The notes below the pieces were generated by a model, which was not told where the DNA came from, did no database searches, and saw nothing but the letters and a program-made list of their open reading frames with translations. Shown here piece by piece: positions 6,870-13,705 of a stretch of DNA of 15,263 bases (its first letter is position 1; every line of letters starts with the position of its first letter). Position numbers and translations under genes: made by a program. The stretch is from an uncultured Clostridia bacterium (lineage in GTDB: Bacteria; Bacillota; Clostridia; Christensenellales; Aristaeellaceae): contig CAMDVP010000047.1 of NCBI GenBank assembly GCA_945877525.1, forward strand, positions 1 to 15,263. Reading direction: 5' to 3'.

Positions 6870-8231
6870 TTATCTCTTTCGCAGCGTCAGGGGCGTATCC
6901 TGGCCAAGATATTTCTGCACCGTGGAAAGGGCGCGCTCCCTGCTCTGGGTTTGATCGTCGCCCATGCCGTCCGGCGAGGGCTGATCGCTGGCCACCACCC
7001 GGTAGTAATATCGTCCATCCTGCTTGTAGCGCCAGATGTAGGTGGGCACATAGGCCGCTTCATCCATGCTGACCCGACCCTGTCCGTCTACAGACACCGT
7101 CAGCCGCAGCAGCATGCCGGCCACATTGGCATTGGTGCGGGATTCATTCAGCAGGCTGCCCAGGGAATAGGCGCACAGCGTTTGATGAGAGGAGCCGTCC
7201 GCCAGCGTGCCTGTAAGCCATTCCGCCTTTTGCACCACACGGCTCCCGGTACCGACAATCACGTCCGCCCCAGCGTCTGCAAGCTGCTGCGCAAAGGCCG
7301 TCTGCTTCTTGGTGGGTGATGTCTTTCCTTCGGCGCCCCAGTTCAGCGAAACAATCACTACCTGAGCCCCCGCAGCACGCACGGCAGCAATGTCCTCCAG
7401 GATACCCGCCGCACCACTCTCCACGGACACCTGCGCCACCGCAAAGGTGTTGCCATCGCTTTTCATGGCCTTTGCGCCCTTGGTGCTCAGCCCATCCGTG
7501 TAATGCAGCAGCGCCACGCGCACACCGCCCAAGGTCATGATGCGGCGGGTGGGCTGCGCGGCATCGGCGGTGGTGTAGGCTCCCAGGGCCTGCATGCCCC
7601 GGCCTTGCACCGCCTCTACTGTGGCGGTCAGTCCCGAAAATCCGCTGTCATAGATCTGCTTGAAGGCGAGGGCCGCGCCCTTGACTCCAGCCCTGCTCAG
7701 CATGGGCAGCACGTCCTCCACCGTGTTGATGTCCGACAGCTTTGTATTCGCGTCGATGGTGTGTTCCAGGGAAACCATGGTATAGTCCCCCTGCAGATCT
7801 GCCAGCAGCAGGGAGAAGATATCCGTAAAATCGTATTTCTCCGTTTCGCTGAAATACCCTGCTCTGCGCAGGGTACTGCTCATGTTTACGCTGCCGCCCA
7901 GGACGATGGTGCATTTGCCGCCGGCAGACGCGGTGGGTGTGGGCTGTGGCGCCGCAGTGGCCTCCGCAGGCTTGACCGTTTGCACCGGATTGGGGGTTGC
8001 AGCAGGCTCTGCGCTGGCAGTGCTTGCCTGAATCGGAATATCGCTCAGGGCAAACGTAGGCAGCATGTCACCGATGACAAAGGTCTGCAGCATTTTGCCA
8101 GTGTCAATTGCCCGTTCGGAGCCGGACAGCTTCGGCAGCACCGATCCCATGCCCAGCAGCACCAGGCAGGTCAAGGCCAGCATGACCACCGTGCCCAGGG
8201 ATATGCCCCGGTGCTTCCTGCGCTTTGCCAC
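6870..8231 (-). CDS. Membrane-anchored CapA-family (PGA_cap, metallophosphatase fold) protein with degenerate active site
   Basis: The product is 453 residues. A basic start (MAKRRKHR) and a hydrophobic span at about 12-32 anchor it, then a Pro/Thr/Ala-rich linker (about 70-105) leads to an outside domain at about 107-365. The fold is recognisable as poly-gamma-glutamate capsule protein CapA/PgsA by spacing and by VSLEHTI, YDSGFSGL, NWGAE, AGADVIVGTGSRVVQKAEW and YSLGSLL. The expected metal-binding positions are changed: GG for GD at the first strand, ALAFKQ for the ANNH motif, NWG for HWG, and GTGSR for GHHPH. It is therefore probably a non-catalytic relative, perhaps a binding or scaffold protein. 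The GTG start at 8229-8231 is supported by AAAGGAGG 9 bases upstream. It is the last gene of a minus-strand unit. I infer an envelope role. Confidence 0.82.
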   Translation of the reverse strand: MAKRRKHRGISLGTVVMLALTCLVLLGMGSVLPKLSGSERAIDTGKMLQTFVIGDMLPTFALSDIPIQASTASAEPAATPNPVQTVKPAEATAAPQPTPTASAGGKCTIVLGGSVNMSSTLRRAGYFSETEKYDFTDIFSLLLADLQGDYTMVSLEHTIDANTKLSDINTVEDVLPMLSRAGVKGAALAFKQIYDSGFSGLTATVEAVQGRGMQALGAYTTADAAQPTRRIMTLGGVRVALLHYTDGLSTKGAKAMKSDGNTFAVAQVSVESGAAGILEDIAAVRAAGAQVVIVSLNWGAEGKTSPTKKQTAFAQQLADAGADVIVGTGSRVVQKAEWLTGTLADGSSHQTLCAYSLGSLLNESRTNANVAGMLLRLTVSVDGQGRVSMDEAAYVPTYIWRYKQDGRYYYRVVASDQPSPDGMGDDQTQSRERALSTVQKYLGQDTPLTLRKR

Positions 8232-8240
8232 CGCCGCACG

Positions 8241-8248
8241 CCTCCTTT
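8241..8248 (-). promoter_or_regulatory. Ribosome binding site deciding a GTG start for the CapA-like gene
   Basis: AAAGGAGG on the minus strand lies 9 bases before GTG (8231-8229) and fixes that codon as the start. Confidence 0.8.
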
Positions 8249-8281
8249 CGCCATCATCTGTTCAGTGGATGTCCTCCGGGG

Positions 8282-8401
8282 TCAGAATACCTGGGACAGC
8301 ACCGCAGCCAGCACCGTGCTGCCGATCATCAGCCCCGCCAGCACCAGGCAGATCACCCGGGTGGCCTTCTGCTTCATTTCCGCTTTATTCTTCCTGGCCA
8401 T
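8282..8401 (-). CDS. Small single-span membrane protein (39 aa), resembling Prli42/DUF4044-type proteins
   Basis: A short gene sits between the CorC-like and CapA-like genes. ATG (8401-8399) is preceded by AGGAGG at 8409-8414 with 7-base spacing, and a TGA ends it at 8284-8282. The product starts with a basic cytoplasmic head, MARKNKAEMKQKATR, followed by one hydrophobic span with an MIGSTVLAAVL core, and ends LSQVF. A short Lys/Arg head and one span with a Ser-Thr in the middle match what I recall of Prli42, which anchors the stressosome in Listeria, and of related tiny membrane proteins of Firmicutes. That family call is by resemblance only. The 31-base gap to the upstream gene and the 50-base gap to the downstream one suggest cotranscription. 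It is easily missed because of its size. Confidence 0.72.
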   Translation of the reverse strand: MARKNKAEMKQKATRVICLVLAGLMIGSTVLAAVLSQVF

Positions 8402-8432
8402 GTATACGCCTCCTGTTCTCGTTTTCGCTTCA

Positions 8433-9692
8433 TTACGCCTCTGCAGGCGCGGCGGCAGGCTTCTTCTTCCACACGCGCACCTGGGTTACCCTCCGTTTGT
8501 CCATCTGGGTCACCTGGCCGCACAGCTCGCCCGCCTCAAAGCATGCCCCCACCGAGGGAATGCACCCCAGGATTTCCGCGGCCCATCCGCCCACGGTATC
8601 AGCCTCGAAGGTATCCTCCGCCTCCAGGCTGTCCAGCAGCTCGCTCAGCTGCATGCCGCCGTCCACCAGGCGGGAACCGTCCTCCAGGGGAATCACCTCT
8701 TCGCTGACCACATCGTGCTCGTCGTAGATTTCCCCCACCAGTTCCTCCAGCACATCCTCCATGGTCACAATGCCCTCCGTGCCGCCAAACTCGTCCAGCA
8801 CCACCACCATGTGAGTCTTGGTGCTCTGGAACAGCTTGAGCAGCTTGGAGATTTTCAGCGTGGAGGGCGCCCAGACGGGCGAGGCCATGATCTGCCGGAT
8901 ATCGCCGCAGCCCGCATGCTGCAGCACATAAAAGTCCTTCTCGTGGAGAATGCCCACCACGTGATCCATATCCTCGTGATATACGGGAATGCGGGAGAAC
9001 CCGCTTTCACGGAACACATCGGCGGCCTCTTCCATGGTCGCGGTGTCCTCCAGGGCGGTCACGTCCACACGGGGGGTCATAATACTCAGCACATCCTGAT
9101 CGTTAAACTCGATGGCGGAGCGGATCAGCTCGCCCTCGTGGGCGTCCATGTCGCCCTCATGCTGGGCTTCGTCCACCATGGTCATCAGCTCGGCTTCAAT
9201 GCGCCCGCCGTCGTCCTGGGGCTTGAAAATCTTTCCAAGCAGCCTGCGCCAGAGGGTAAACAGCGCATTGATGGGCCGCAGCGCCGCCATCAGCACCCGA
9301 AGCACCGGCGCAACCGCCATGGCCACGCTCTCCGGCGATTCCTTCGCCAGGGCCTTGGGCGAGACCTCTCCGAAGATCAGAATCAGCACGGTCATTACTA
9401 CGGTGGACAGCGTTGCGCCCATGTTCCCCACCCATGCGGTGAAAAGCACCGTGGCGATGGAGGTGCCGGCAATGTTCACCACATTGTTGCCCACCAGAAT
9501 GGTGGTCAGCAGCCGGTCATAGTCCTCCGCCAAGCGCAATGCCAGGGCAGCGCGTTTGTCGCCATCCTGGCACATGGTTTTCAGCCTTACCCGGCTGACC
9601 GCGGAAAACGCTGTTTCCGACGAGGAAAAAAAGGCGGAGAGCGCCACGCACAAAAGCAGCGCGGCCAGGAGAATCCACATGGTTGTGGTCAT
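8433..9692 (-). CDS. CorC/HlyC (CNNM-type) family membrane protein with DUF21, CBS pair and transporter-associated domain
   Basis: The product is 419 residues. The N-terminal DUF21 domain (about 1-180) has several membrane spans with the conserved SAFFSSSETAFSAV, LVGNNVVNI and FGEVSPKALAKE motifs. A CBS pair follows (about 195-320), with MTPRVDV and SRIPVYHEDMDHVVGIL. Then comes a CorC_HlyC domain (about 330-410) starting after DEFGGTEGIVTMEDVLEELVG. Members are often annotated as hemolysins, but studied ones are linked to magnesium and other cation export or homeostasis; the CBS pair usually binds ATP-Mg. The start is uncertain: ATG at 9692 is 13 bases from AAAGGA (9711-9706), while TTG at 9701 is only 4 bases away and adds three residues. 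A promoter and a possible leader ORF lie upstream. Confidence 0.93.
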   Translation of the reverse strand: MTTTMWILLAALLLCVALSAFFSSSETAFSAVSRVRLKTMCQDGDKRAALALRLAEDYDRLLTTILVGNNVVNIAGTSIATVLFTAWVGNMGATLSTVVMTVLILIFGEVSPKALAKESPESVAMAVAPVLRVLMAALRPINALFTLWRRLLGKIFKPQDDGGRIEAELMTMVDEAQHEGDMDAHEGELIRSAIEFNDQDVLSIMTPRVDVTALEDTATMEEAADVFRESGFSRIPVYHEDMDHVVGILHEKDFYVLQHAGCGDIRQIMASPVWAPSTLKISKLLKLFQSTKTHMVVVLDEFGGTEGIVTMEDVLEELVGEIYDEHDVVSEEVIPLEDGSRLVDGGMQLSELLDSLEAEDTFEADTVGGWAAEILGCIPSVGACFEAGELCGQVTQMDKRRVTQVRVWKKKPAAAPAEA

Positions 9693-9710
9693 GGAAATCA
9701 AACAATCCTT

Positions 9711-9785
9711 TCAGCATTTGCCCTTATGGCGGCATGCAGCGGCCTTCGGGCCCAAAAAACGCCTTCGCAAGGGAGGTTGATCCAT
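9711..9785 (-). CDS. Possible 24-codon leader ORF upstream of the CorC-family gene
   Basis: Between the promoter and the CorC-like gene on the minus strand, ATG (9785-9783) is preceded by AAAGGAG at 9802-9796 with 10-base spacing. The frame runs 24 codons to TGA at 9713-9711. The stop shares its last A with AAAGGA, the ribosome site of the downstream gene. The peptide begins MDQPPLRRRFLG and ends Cys-rich and basic. The proline pair close to the start followed by an arginine run recalls the MgtL leader peptide, whose translation senses magnesium and proline; the downstream gene belongs to a cation-linked family. A short CCTT-GCG-AAGG stem followed by six T residues lies within the ORF. Translation and function are inferred and could be chance in GC-rich DNA. 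Confidence 0.4.
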   Translation of the reverse strand: MDQPPLRRRFLGPKAAACRHKGKC

Positions 9786-9827
9786 GAAGCCGCCACTCCT
9801 TTCACCGCCGATACATTACGACAGTAT

Positions 9828-9856
9828 ATTATACCATGCTCCCAGTGAAAATGCAA
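9828..9856 (-). promoter_or_regulatory. Sigma-A promoter with extended -10 for the minus-strand unit
   Basis: On the minus strand TTGCAT (9856-9851) is followed after 17 bases by a perfect TATAAT (9833-9828), with TGG directly in front giving an extended -10. Transcription would begin near 9821, about 36 bases before the leader ORF and 129 before the CorC-like gene. Confidence 0.72.
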
Positions 9857-9905
9857 CGGCTCGTCCCTTCCGCCTCAGGGCTTCCTGTCAGCCTTCCATT
9901 TTACC

Positions 9906-9934
9906 TTGTATTTTGAAAGCTGATGCTGTATAAT
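9906..9934 (+). promoter_or_regulatory. Sigma-A-type promoter for the four-gene exported-protein operon
   Basis: TTGTAT (9906-9911), 17 bases, then a perfect TATAAT (9929-9934). The start of transcription would be near 9941, leaving about 70 bases of leader before ATG 10010. It diverges from the minus-strand promoter with about 50 bases between the two -35 boxes. No further structure is evident between 9857 and 9905. Confidence 0.65.
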
Positions 9935-10009
9935 TGGGAACGGATTCCATCTTTTTGTGGCTTGTCTTTGTACCGTCTTTCAACGATTCAATGAATGGAG
10001 TTAAATCAG

Positions 10010-10765
10010 ATGAAACGCAGAGTGATTTTTTTCCTTGCCGCCATGATCATTGCCCTGGCCGCCGCCCCCGGACTGTGCGAGAGCATGGCTACCATTCAGC
10101 TGTCTGATGACGGCTGCACAGTTCCCGAGCAGGGCGTTACCGTAGAGGGAAGCACCGTGACCATCCTGCAGCCGGGGGAATACCTGGTTTCCGGCAGCCT
10201 GTCCGACGGGCAGCTGGCGGTTGACTGCGCCGTGGACGGCAAGGTTGTTCTCTGGCTGAACGGCGTGCGCATCCACCATGAGACAGGGCCCGCCATTTTC
10301 ATTGGCGAATGCAAGCCCCGTGTGGTAATCTCTCTGGTGGATCAGTCGGAAAACGAGCTGTCCAACGGAAGCCAGCTGATTTTCACCGACGGCGACGAGC
10401 CCAACGGCACGATCTTCAGCCGCAGCGACCTGACCATCAGCGGCAACGGCGCCCTCATGGTTACCTCAGGCGCCATGGACGCCATTGTTTCCAAGGATGA
10501 TCTGCGGATTGAAGGCGGCGTTCTGAATATCCATGCCGCGCGTCATGGCATTCGCGGGAAGGACGCAGTGGAAATCAGCGGCGGAGATTTGACCATCGAG
10601 GCCGGTCAGGACGGCATCAAATCCACCAACAGCAAGGAAGCTGAATGGGGCTACCTCAGACTGACCGGCGGAGTTATCCACATCCTTTGCGGAGACGATG
10701 CGCTTGATTACGAAACTACCTGCACCATTTCGGGCGCGGAGCTGCAGATTGAACTCCAGAAGTGA
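10010..10765 (+). CDS. Exported carbohydrate-binding protein, Cthe_2159-like beta-solenoid (DUF4353)
   Basis: The product is 251 residues. ATG 10010 is chosen because GGAG (9997-10000) lies 9 bases upstream; ATG 9995 would overlap that site. A signal peptide, MKRRVIFFLAAMIIALAAA, is followed by a repeated right-handed beta-helix pattern. Visible family steps are GEYLVSGSL, KVVLWLNGVRI, GTIFSRSDLTISGNGALMV, DAIVSKDDLRIEGGVLNI, HGIRGKDAVEISGGDLTI, and GQDGIKSTN ending in DDALDYETTCTISG. Cthe_2159 of Clostridium thermocellum binds cellulose and acidic sugars with calcium; the repeated Asp-Gly-Ile and Asp-Asp turns here could bind metal or glycan. Many members are longer, so this is a compact version. 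It is the first gene of the operon, 22 bases before the next, and probably acts as the glycan-binding part. The exact ligand cannot be read. Confidence 0.85.
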   Translation: MKRRVIFFLAAMIIALAAAPGLCESMATIQLSDDGCTVPEQGVTVEGSTVTILQPGEYLVSGSLSDGQLAVDCAVDGKVVLWLNGVRIHHETGPAIFIGECKPRVVISLVDQSENELSNGSQLIFTDGDEPNGTIFSRSDLTISGNGALMVTSGAMDAIVSKDDLRIEGGVLNIHAARHGIRGKDAVEISGGDLTIEAGQDGIKSTNSKEAEWGYLRLTGGVIHILCGDDALDYETTCTISGAELQIELQK

Positions 10766-10787
10766 GCCGGGAGCGTCGGAGCTGCGT

Positions 10788-12017
10788 ATGATGAAAAAAG
10801 GATTGCTGTTTCTCCTGCTGCTGGCAATGCTTGCCGGCCTTGCCTATGTCGCTGCCGCCGAGGAAGACTATCGAACGCTGACCCTGGGCGACAGGGGAAG
10901 CGACGTGCTGGCGCTGAAGCAGCGCATGTATTATCTGGGTTACTTCAAAAGCCTTGACAATCTGTCCGATCAGTACAACAAGGTGATGGCGGAGCGGATT
11001 CGCCTTCTTCAGAGGAATAATCACCTGGAGGAGGACGGCATTGCAACGCCGGAATTGCAGGCGCTGATTTTCTCGGATGCCTGCGTTTGGATCGCGCCCA
11101 CGCCGAGGCCCACTCCCGTGCCCACCCCCGCGCCGACCCCTGTTGCACCCCAGGTTGCTGTGACACTGCCGCCCACGGACACCCATGGCTTCCTCGCGGA
11201 TGGCAGCGCGCCCTTCGTCTGGCAGAACCCGGAGGATGGACACTGGATCTACCTGAGCGGGGACATTCATGTGGACATCCAGCGTTTCAACGATACAACC
11301 CTTCCCCTCGTCTGGTTTGAAACCCGCATCAGGCTTGCGCAGGGAAGCCGTCTGCGCTCCCTACTCACCCTGAAGGACGGTAAAACACCTGGCCACAGCT
11401 TCAAGATGCCGCAAAGCATCCTGGACGACTATCCGAATGTTATCGTGGCCTTCAGCGACGATTTCTACGGCTACCGCTGGAGCCACAAGCGCACCCAGGG
11501 CATCATCATCCGGGATGGCGAAGTCATGTCAGGCAAAACGTCGAAGGCCGGCAATCTTTCCTGGCCGCAGCTGGATATTTTCGCCGTGTTTCAGGACGGC
11601 ACGGCCAAAACCTTTGTCAGCGACGCGTATACCGCCGAGGAATACCTTGCGATGGGCGTGCAGGATACCTACGCTTTCGGCCCCATCCTGGTGCAGGAGG
11701 GAAAGATCAGCGACGACGTATACGCCTACCCCTACGCGCAGACGCGGGTTGCTCCCCGAACCGCCATCGGCTGGATTGGCCCCAATGAATACCTCGCGCT
11801 GACCGTGCAGGGCCGCAGGAAGGACAGCAGAGGCGCAACGGTCGAATGGCTGGCCAGGCGCATGGTGGCATGCGGCGTTCAGGAGGCCCTCAACCTGGAC
11901 GGCGGCAACACCTGCTCCCTGTTCTTTATGGGAAAACTGTTGAACCGGTCTGAGCTGGTGCAGGACAAGGATATCCGCAAGGTCACCGGGCTCATCGGCG
12001 TTACGGAAGGAGAATGA
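10788..12017 (+). CDS. Exported peptidoglycan-binding plus phosphodiester glycosidase (NAGPA) protein
   Basis: The product is 409 residues. A signal peptide (cleaved near AYVAAA, residue 24) is followed by a PG_binding_1 domain (about 30-95: LGDRGSDVLALKQRMYYLGY, then DGIATPELQALIF). A Pro/Thr linker with PTPRPTPVPTPAPTP comes next (about 103-120), then a NAGPA/DUF2233 domain (about 150-405). In that domain PRTAIGWIGPNEYLALTVQG, SRGATVEWLARRMVACG and ALNLDGGNTCSLFF correspond to the conserved PRTAIG, GxT-E and LDGGGSS blocks. Family members cleave sugar-1-phosphodiester bonds, such as GlcNAc attached through phosphate. The usual DGGGSS is DGGNTC here and the early ING motif is AFSDD, so specificity or activity may differ. 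GGAG lies 6 bases before the ATG chosen at 10788; an ATG at 10791 is equally possible. The wall-binding domain should hold the enzyme at the cell surface. Confidence 0.87.
   Translation: MMKKGLLFLLLLAMLAGLAYVAAAEEDYRTLTLGDRGSDVLALKQRMYYLGYFKSLDNLSDQYNKVMAERIRLLQRNNHLEEDGIATPELQALIFSDACVWIAPTPRPTPVPTPAPTPVAPQVAVTLPPTDTHGFLADGSAPFVWQNPEDGHWIYLSGDIHVDIQRFNDTTLPLVWFETRIRLAQGSRLRSLLTLKDGKTPGHSFKMPQSILDDYPNVIVAFSDDFYGYRWSHKRTQGIIIRDGEVMSGKTSKAGNLSWPQLDIFAVFQDGTAKTFVSDAYTAEEYLAMGVQDTYAFGPILVQEGKISDDVYAYPYAQTRVAPRTAIGWIGPNEYLALTVQGRRKDSRGATVEWLARRMVACGVQEALNLDGGNTCSLFFMGKLLNRSELVQDKDIRKVTGLIGVTEGE
12007..12012 (+). promoter_or_regulatory. Ribosome binding site deciding the start of the CotH-family gene
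   Basis: AAGGAG lies one base from ATG 12014, which is too close, and 10 bases from ATG 12023, which therefore is the likely start. It sits within the last codons of the upstream gene. Confidence 0.65.
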
Positions 12018-12022
12018 TAGGC

Positions 12023-13705
12023 ATGAAAAACAGGTCGTTCCTTGTTCAAATGCTGCTATTGCTTGTCTTTACCCTGGCAATATCCTCCGCCCAGGCTGCG
12101 GAGCGCCTGGATTTCTGGGTATCACCCGATGGTGAGAAATCAACTATGGCCATATCATGGTATACCGCCGGGAAATCCACTTACATTCTTCTACCGGGAA
12201 ACGCAGATCCATCTCAGCTGAAAATCGGCTTTTCCGGCGCAGACAACGTATCCATTGACGGTCAACCCATTCACTGCGGCGATTCCGCTTCCATGCTGGT
12301 GCCTGGACAGGAGGTTGTGCTTTCCACCTCTCGCAAGCAATACACCCTGAAGGTCAGACGCGGCAGCCCCAATATCCCTGCTCTTTACCTGACCACAGAA
12401 TCCGGCTCCCTGGACTATGTGCACAAGCGCAAGGGCAATAAGGAGGCCGGAACCCTGGTCTTTGTGTCAGCAGAAGGGACTGTCGAATACGACGGAGCGC
12501 TGACGCACATCAAAATACGCGGGAATTCTTCCACTACCTTTGCCAAGAAAAATTACCAGATCAAGCTCGCCAAGGGCGCCGATCTATGCCATATGGGCAA
12601 ATCTAAAACATGGATTCTGACAGGAAATTACCGGGATAAAAGCATGCTCCGCAACCAGATCACCCTGGACATGGCCCGGTATTCCGGCCTGGCCTATACC
12701 CCGGAGCACATTCCGGCGGAGGTTTATATCAATCATGAATACATGGGGCTGTACCTCTTCAGCGAAAAGATCATGATTGATGAGGACCGTATCGCCATCC
12801 GCGACCTTGAAGCTGAAACAGAGTCGCTGAACGATCAGGCGCTGTCCTCCTATGCGCTGGTCGGCTCAAAGGCTGTAAAGCCCGGACGGTTCAAAGCCTA
12901 CGCAATTCCCAATAACCCGGAGGATATCACCGGCGGCTATCTTGTAGAGTATGAAGCCTATGCTTCCCGCTACAAGGACGAGCCCAGCAGCTACCATACC
13001 AAGCGTACCGCGACCCTCGTCGTCAAAAGTCCCGAATACTGCTCCGAGGAACAAATGACCTATATCTCCGGCTTTATGCAATCGTTTGAAAACGCCATCT
13101 TTGCAAAGGATGGAATCGATCCTGCATCAGGCAGGCATTACAGTGAGCTGGTGGACATGGACTCGCTGGTGAAAAAGTATCTGCTGGAGGAAATCAGCAA
13201 GAACTATGACGGCAACAACTCCAGCATGTTCTTCTACAAGCCCTCCGATGCCGAAAGCACAAAAGCCTTTGCAGGCCCCGCATGGGACTATGACAGCTCC
13301 TATGGCAGCTATGCGCAGGCGCACAACGCCAGGAAGCTCGTCACTGGAAAGGGGCTTTGGATTGCAGCAGAAACCGGCGGCAAGTACTGGTGGCCCGCGC
13401 TGTACAAGCAGCCCGACTTTTTCAAGGCCATGACGCAGACCTACGCCTCCACTTTCCGCCCTGCCATAAGGATTCTTCTTGGGCAGCAAACCGATCCCCA
13501 GGGATGGCTGCTGTCCCTGGACGCCTATGCCGACAGCATCCGCGACTCGGTGTCCATGACGCTGATCCGCTGGCCCCGGCAAAAGAAATCGTCCACCGTT
13601 GCCCAAACCGGGTATACCTTTGAGGAAAACATTGAATATCTTCGCACGTTCCTGACGGAGCGGCTGCGTTATCTCGACTCTGTCTGGATGACCAATGAGC
13701 AGTAA
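12023..13705 (+). CDS. Exported CotH-family (kinase-like) protein
   Basis: The product is 560 residues. A signal peptide ends at SSAQA (residue 25). An N-terminal region (about 27-135), probably beta-rich and unassigned, precedes the CotH domain (about 155-430). Diagnostic blocks are KIRGNSSTTFAKKNYQIKL, KTWILTGNYRDKSMLRN (the Lys and Arg-Asn block), PAEVYINHEYMGLYLFSEK, TGGYLVEYE, EEISKNYDGNNSSMFFYK and AGPAWDYDSSYG. CotH of Bacillus subtilis is an atypical kinase that phosphorylates spore coat proteins; its catalytic acidic residues correspond to the Asp in NYDGNN (about 396) and in WDYD (about 422-424), both present here, so activity is plausible. The signal peptide places it outside the membrane, unlike the coat-localised CotH, so its nucleotide source is unclear. 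It starts 5 bases after the upstream stop and overlaps the next gene by 11 bases. Confidence 0.9.
   Translation: MKNRSFLVQMLLLLVFTLAISSAQAAERLDFWVSPDGEKSTMAISWYTAGKSTYILLPGNADPSQLKIGFSGADNVSIDGQPIHCGDSASMLVPGQEVVLSTSRKQYTLKVRRGSPNIPALYLTTESGSLDYVHKRKGNKEAGTLVFVSAEGTVEYDGALTHIKIRGNSSTTFAKKNYQIKLAKGADLCHMGKSKTWILTGNYRDKSMLRNQITLDMARYSGLAYTPEHIPAEVYINHEYMGLYLFSEKIMIDEDRIAIRDLEAETESLNDQALSSYALVGSKAVKPGRFKAYAIPNNPEDITGGYLVEYEAYASRYKDEPSSYHTKRTATLVVKSPEYCSEEQMTYISGFMQSFENAIFAKDGIDPASGRHYSELVDMDSLVKKYLLEEISKNYDGNNSSMFFYKPSDAESTKAFAGPAWDYDSSYGSYAQAHNARKLVTGKGLWIAAETGGKYWWPALYKQPDFFKAMTQTYASTFRPAIRILLGQQTDPQGWLLSLDAYADSIRDSVSMTLIRWPRQKKSSTVAQTGYTFEENIEYLRTFLTERLRYLDSVWMTNEQ

Noticed and set aside
9754..9772. 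A complete intrinsic attenuator inside the leader of the CorC-like gene
   Set aside because: The CCTT-GCG-AAGG stem before the six T residues on the minus strand has only 4 pairs, too weak to call a terminator by itself; it is kept only as a note with the leader ORF.
9702..9827. A known metal riboswitch in the leader of the CorC-like gene
   Set aside because: I looked for the conserved sequence blocks of the manganese (yybP-ykoY), magnesium (ykoK) and nickel-cobalt classes and did not see them.
7503..9848. A long open frame of about 780 codons on the plus strand
   Set aside because: It is antisense to the CapA-like, small-protein and CorC-like genes, which have ribosome sites and recognisable domains. 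Its composition (His, Gln, Arg, Gly) is typical of an antisense shadow.
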